NCBI GenBank assembly: GCA_003367665.1
Contig: QKXI01000001.1
Location: forward strand, 372,001 to 436,000
Source: Leifsonia sp. ku-ls
Lineage (GTDB): Bacteria > Actinomycetota > Actinomycetes > Actinomycetales > Microbacteriaceae
DNA length: 64,000 nt
Direction of reading: 5' to 3'
The translations under genes were made by a program, and so were the position numbers. The notes under the pieces were generated by a model. It did not search any database and was not told the DNA's origin. It saw only the letters and a list, made by a program, of their open reading frames with translations. The stretch's first letter is position 1; every line of letters starts with the position of its first letter. Positions 61,336-64,000 of the stretch are shown here, piece by piece.

Positions 61336-62076
61336 TCAGGCCGGCTCGACCAGCACCGAGCGGAGCTTGGCGAGCTCCACCCCGTCCAGTCCGGCATCGA
61401 GCAGGTAGGCGCGGACGCTCCCGGCCCGCTCCTCGATGCGGTCGATCGTCGTCTCCAGCGCCTCCCGCGGGCTGCCGCCGAGGATCACACGCAGGTCCGG
61501 CGTCACCTCGACCCCGTACCCGCGGACGAGCTCGAGCATCCCCTCCAGCCACGGCCCCTCGAGGTTGGCCTCGGTGAGGGCGTAGTCGGAGACCACGGTG
61601 TCGCGATCGACACCGACCGCCAGCAGCGCCAGCGCGACGACGATGCCCGTGCGGTCCTTCCCCGCCGTGCAGTGCACCACCACCGGCTCGTCTCCCGTGT
61701 CGGCGATCTCGCGCAGCGCACGCACGATCACGTCCGTGTGCTGGAACACGATCTTGTCGTACAGGTGCACGATGGTCGCCCCGACGGTCGACGCCGACGC
61801 GCCGGACCCCTCGAAGACCGGCAGCCGCAGCACCTCGACGTCGAGGCCGTCCAGGTCGTCGGGCAGGGCCTCCACCTCGAAGTCGTCGCGCAGGTCGATC
61901 ACGATCCGGACGCCGAGTTCGCGCAACGCCGCCCTGCCGCGCTCCCCCAGCCGACCGAGCGCGTCGGCGCGGTACAGCTTGCCCCGGCGCGTGGTGCCGC
62001 CCGCGGCCGGGTAGCCGCCCACATCCCGGAAGTTGTAGGTGCCGTCGATCGGGATGCGCTGAGCGGTGGAGTCCAT
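61336..62076 (-). CDS. Tyrosine/lipid phosphatase, PtpB-like
   Basis: 246 aa, Y_phosphatase3 family. IPIDGTYNFRDVGGYPA at the N-terminus and the P-loop VHCTAGKDRTG (C-x5-R, Cys nucleophile) match secreted mycobacterial PtpB-type phosphatases, which act on phosphotyrosine and phosphoinositides. No signal peptide is visible. The start ATG 62076 gives the standard N-terminus; the upstream open frame is the shadow of smpB. It lies 23 nt downstream of smpB and may be co-transcribed. Confidence 0.88.
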   Translation of the reverse strand: MDSTAQRIPIDGTYNFRDVGGYPAAGGTTRRGKLYRADALGRLGERGRAALRELGVRIVIDLRDDFEVEALPDDLDGLDVEVLRLPVFEGSGASASTVGATIVHLYDKIVFQHTDVIVRALREIADTGDEPVVVHCTAGKDRTGIVVALALLAVGVDRDTVVSDYALTEANLEGPWLEGMLELVRGYGVEVTPDLRVILGGSPREALETTIDRIEERAGSVRAYLLDAGLDGVELAKLRSVLVEPA

Positions 62077-62099
62077 GGGCCTAGTCTCGCACCACCCGG

Positions 62100-62576
62100 T
62101 CACTCGCCCAGGTGGTTGCGGGTCGACATGGCCCGCTCGGCCTCGCGCTTGTCCTGCCGCTCGCGCAGCGCCTGACGCTTGTCGTACTCGCGCTTGCCCT
62201 TCGCGACCGCGATCTCGACCTTCGCCCGGCCGTCGTTGAAGTAGATCGACAGCGGCACGATGGTGTAGCCGCCCTGCTTGACCTTGTTCTCGATCTTCAG
62301 GATCTGCGCCTTGTGCAGCAGCAGCTTGCGCTTGCGGCGGGGCGCGTGGTTGTTCCACGTGCCGTCGGCGTACTCCGGGATGTGCACGGCGTCGAGCCAC
62401 GCCTCGCCGCCGTCGACGAAGCCGTAGCCGTCGACCAGCGACGCCCGCCCCATCCGCAGCGACTTCACCTCGGTCCCGGTCAGCACGAGGCCGGCCTCGT
62501 AGGTGTCCTCGATCGTGTAGTCGTGGCGCGCACGGCGATTGGTGGCCACGACCTTCTGGCCACGTTCCTTCGGCAC
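62100..62576 (-). CDS. smpB: SsrA-binding protein
   Basis: 158 aa, tmRNA cofactor. An OB-fold core is readable: [100 protein letters not shown], then [18 protein letters not shown], whose basic tail enters the mRNA path of the ribosome. Length is typical. ssrA lies about 2.3 kb further along the same strand. Confidence 0.97.
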   Translation of the reverse strand: MPKERGQKVVATNRRARHDYTIEDTYEAGLVLTGTEVKSLRMGRASLVDGYGFVDGGEAWLDAVHIPEYADGTWNNHAPRRKRKLLLHKAQILKIENKVKQGGYTIVPLSIYFNDGRAKVEIAVAKGKREYDKRQALRERQDKREAERAMSTRNHLGE

Positions 62577-62638
62577 AGCTCACTCCTCACGTCGGATCCG
62601 GGATGCCGCCTCGCCGGTGCGCGAGGCAGCAGACCAGT

Positions 62639-62998
62639 CTAGCGCAGGGCGGACGGATGCCCGCCGATCGTCTCGTCGACCCACCCGCGCAGGGCGGCCA
62701 GCGGGACGGCGGCGCTCAGGCCGAGCGGCGTCAGCTCGTACTCGACGCGCGGCGGGACCTCGGCGTACACGGTCCGGGTGAGCAGGTCGTTCGCTTCCAG
62801 TCGCTTGAGCGACGCGGACAGGACCTTCGGGCTGACTCCCTGGAGCCGGGAACGCAGCTCGCCGAAGCGCAGCGGGCCGTCCTCCAGCGCGCCGATGATG
62901 AGCGCGGACCACTTGTTCGCCAGCAGGTCGAGCATGTCGCGGCAGGGGCACATCTCTGCGTAGACCGTGTTGCGCAGGTCGGCGTCGAGCGTTGTCAT
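62639..62998 (-). CDS. HxlR family transcriptional regulator
   Basis: 119 aa, winged helix. CPCRDMLDLLANKWSALIIG, then LRFGELRSRLQGVSPKVLSA, then LKRLEANDLLTRTVYAEVPP, then RVEYELTPLG. The N-terminal Cys pair (C-P-C) could sense oxidants or electrophiles, as in HypR/QorR-like members. It is divergent from a quinone-oxidoreductase-type gene with a 71-bp gap, the usual partner for such regulators. ATG 62998 lies 7 nt after a minus-strand TACTAT, so the mRNA is probably leaderless. Confidence 0.92.
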   Translation of the reverse strand: MTTLDADLRNTVYAEMCPCRDMLDLLANKWSALIIGALEDGPLRFGELRSRLQGVSPKVLSASLKRLEANDLLTRTVYAEVPPRVEYELTPLGLSAAVPLAALRGWVDETIGGHPSALR

Positions 62999-63005
62999 GG
63001 CCGCA

Positions 63006-63063
63006 ATAGTACCCGATGGGTAGCAATGGCCCTTGACGGTAACCACGTGCCCCCGGGCAGGCT
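63006..63063. promoter_or_regulatory. Divergent promoters of the HxlR and oxidoreductase genes
   Basis: Minus strand: TACTAT (63011-63006) serves HxlR. Plus strand: TTGACG (63033-63038) with CAGGCT (63058-63063, 19-bp spacer) 6 nt before the ATG serves the oxidoreductase. GGTAGC and GGTAACC half-sites in between (about 63019-63043) could bind HxlR. Confidence 0.5.
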
Positions 63064-63069
63064 GAGGCC

Positions 63070-64000
63070 ATGAACGAAGCGAACCCGTCGACCAACACCA
63101 TGATCGGCTACACCAGGAATCTCCCCGTGACCGATCCCGACGCCTTCGAGGTGCGCACCGCACCCGTCGCGCCACCCGCCGCCGGCGAGCTGCTGGTGCG
63201 GGTGGAGGCCGTCTCGGTCAACCCGGTGGATGTGAAGCAGCGCGCCGGCGCCCCCTCCCACGGCTTCCGGGTGCTCGGGTACGACGCTGCCGGCGTGGTC
63301 GAGGCCATCGGCGAGGGCGTGGACGGGTTCGCCGTGGGCGACGAGGTCTACTACGCCGGCAGCATCGGCCGCCCGGGCAGCGACCAGCGCTACCAGGCCG
63401 TGGAGGCGCGGCTGGTCGGCCACAAGCCGCGCACCGCGACCTTCGGCGACGCCGCATCGCTGCCCCTGACGGCGCTGACCGCCTGGGAGGCCGTCTTCGA
63501 CCGCCTCGGAATCACGGAGGAGTCGGAGGGCGACCTGCTGGTCGTCGGGGCGAGCGGCGGCGTCGGCAGCATCCTGCTACAGCTGGTCCGGGCGCGCGCC
63601 CCCCGCGTGCGGCTGATCGGCACCGCGAGCGCGCGCAACGCCGAGTGGGTGCGCAGCATGGGCGCGCACGAGCTCGTCGACCACAACGGCGACCTGGCCG
63701 CGCAGCTGCGCGCACTCGCGCCGAAGGGCGTCCGCTGGATCTTCACCGCGCACTCGAAGGGTCAGGAGCGGCTCTACGCGAGCGTCGCCGCACCGTTCGG
63801 CACGATCGTGGCGATCGACGACGGCCCGCGCGACATCGCGGTGCTCAAGGGCAAGAGCATCGGCTGGCTGTGGGAGCTCATGTTCACCGACCCGCTGCAC
63901 CGGCCCGGCTCCCGCCACCAGGCGTGGATCCTCGACCAGGTGGCCGACCTGGTCGACCGGGGCGTCGTCCGGCCGACCGTGACCGACCACCGCGGCCCCA
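63070..64000 (+). CDS. Zinc-type alcohol dehydrogenase/quinone oxidoreductase family protein (runs off the right edge)
   Basis: At least 310 residues of an MDR-superfamily reductase (COG0604, zinc-binding alcohol dehydrogenase family subgroup). MIGYTRNLPVTDPDAFEVRT, then SVNPVDVKQRAG, then RVLGYDAAGVVEAIGEGVDG and YYAGSIGRPGSDQRYQAVEA (subgroup signature), then LLVVGASGGVGSILLQLVRA for NADPH. Structural zinc cysteines are absent. The start may be ATG 63070 or an internal ATG at 63100 that gives the common family N-terminus; the leaderless promoter favours 63070. Probably induced by quinones or electrophiles through the divergent HxlR. Confidence 0.87.
   Translation, partial: MNEANPSTNTMIGYTRNLPVTDPDAFEVRTAPVAPPAAGELLVRVEAVSVNPVDVKQRAGAPSHGFRVLGYDAAGVVEAIGEGVDGFAVGDEVYYAGSIGRPGSDQRYQAVEARLVGHKPRTATFGDAASLPLTALTAWEAVFDRLGITEESEGDLLVVGASGGVGSILLQLVRARAPRVRLIGTASARNAEWVRSMGAHELVDHNGDLAAQLRALAPKGVRWIFTAHSKGQERLYASVAAPFGTIVAIDDGPRDIAVLKGKSIGWLWELMFTDPLHRPGSRHQAWILDQVADLVDRGVVRPTVTDHRGP

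Overview
The window is chromosomal DNA from a high-GC Gram-positive actinobacterium. The best fit is the family Microbacteriaceae (Leifsonia-like). This rests on the very G/C-rich third codon positions, the ilvD-ilvB-ilvN-ilvC-serA-leuB-ilvE gene order, OtsA/OtsB trehalose synthesis, the clpS-DUF2017 pair, and many genes with a TANNNT -10 element only 5-7 nt before the start codon (leaderless mRNAs). The family assignment is inference; no ribosomal RNA is present. Coding density is high, neighbouring genes often overlap by 1-4 nt, and no gene-free stretch exceeds 300 bp. I see no insertion sequence, prophage, CRISPR array or replication origin.

Layout. 1-10.6 kb: branched-chain amino acid and serine synthesis on the minus strand (ilvD, ilvB, ilvN, ilvC, then serA, leuB and the start of ilvE). 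A divergent drug-exporter/TetR pair sits between serA and leuB. 10.7-13.1 kb: trehalose synthesis (otsA, otsB). 13.2-19.8 kb: a secreted SGNH esterase, then a TetR regulator divergent from an MMPL-YhgE/Pip export operon. The MMPL protein carries a fused, degenerate ABC-ATPase-like tail. 19.8-27 kb: an ArsB-like permease, small proteins, a divergent G6PDH-like/GH15 pair sharing a 29-bp promoter gap, clpS, DUF2017 and a baeRF-type protein. 27-35.5 kb: a LacI-controlled sugar locus with a large secreted enzyme of unknown specificity, the LacI regulator, a three-gene ABC importer without its own ATPase, and two GH130-type five-bladed propeller enzymes. 35.5-37.1 kb: a DGPF/YciI protein with an ECF42-type sigma factor. 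37.2-42.4 kb: an envelope cluster (M23 peptidase, FG-GAP protein, M15 peptidase with a propeller) interrupted by a dehydrogenase. 42.6-49.6 kb: a WapI-like orphan, tRNA-Lys, an AI-2E exporter, hisN, a NatAB-type exporter and a quinone oxidoreductase. 49.8-55.7 kb: an adenine/adenosine deaminase, a frameshifted hydrolase, a second TetR-MMPL pair and an AraC regulator. 55.8-64 kb: GT39 and GT2-GtrA membrane glycosylation genes, tmRNA (ssrA), SIMPL and DUF5666 proteins, a PtpB-like phosphatase, smpB, and an HxlR regulator divergent from an alcohol-dehydrogenase-type oxidoreductase.

How the genes work together. The Ilv/Leu enzymes form one pathway, from pyruvate/2-oxobutyrate to valine, isoleucine and leucine. 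SmpB and tmRNA, about 2.3 kb apart, form the ribosome-rescue system. The sugar locus looks self-contained: the secreted protein would release oligosaccharides, the importer takes them up, and the GH130 enzymes cleave them, probably by phosphorolysis of mannosides, while LacI represses through an operator placed just downstream of the promoter -10. It is the best candidate for an undescribed system here, together with the MMPL-pseudoABC-YhgE exporter.

Protein functions are inferred from motifs I can read in the translations. No database search was run.
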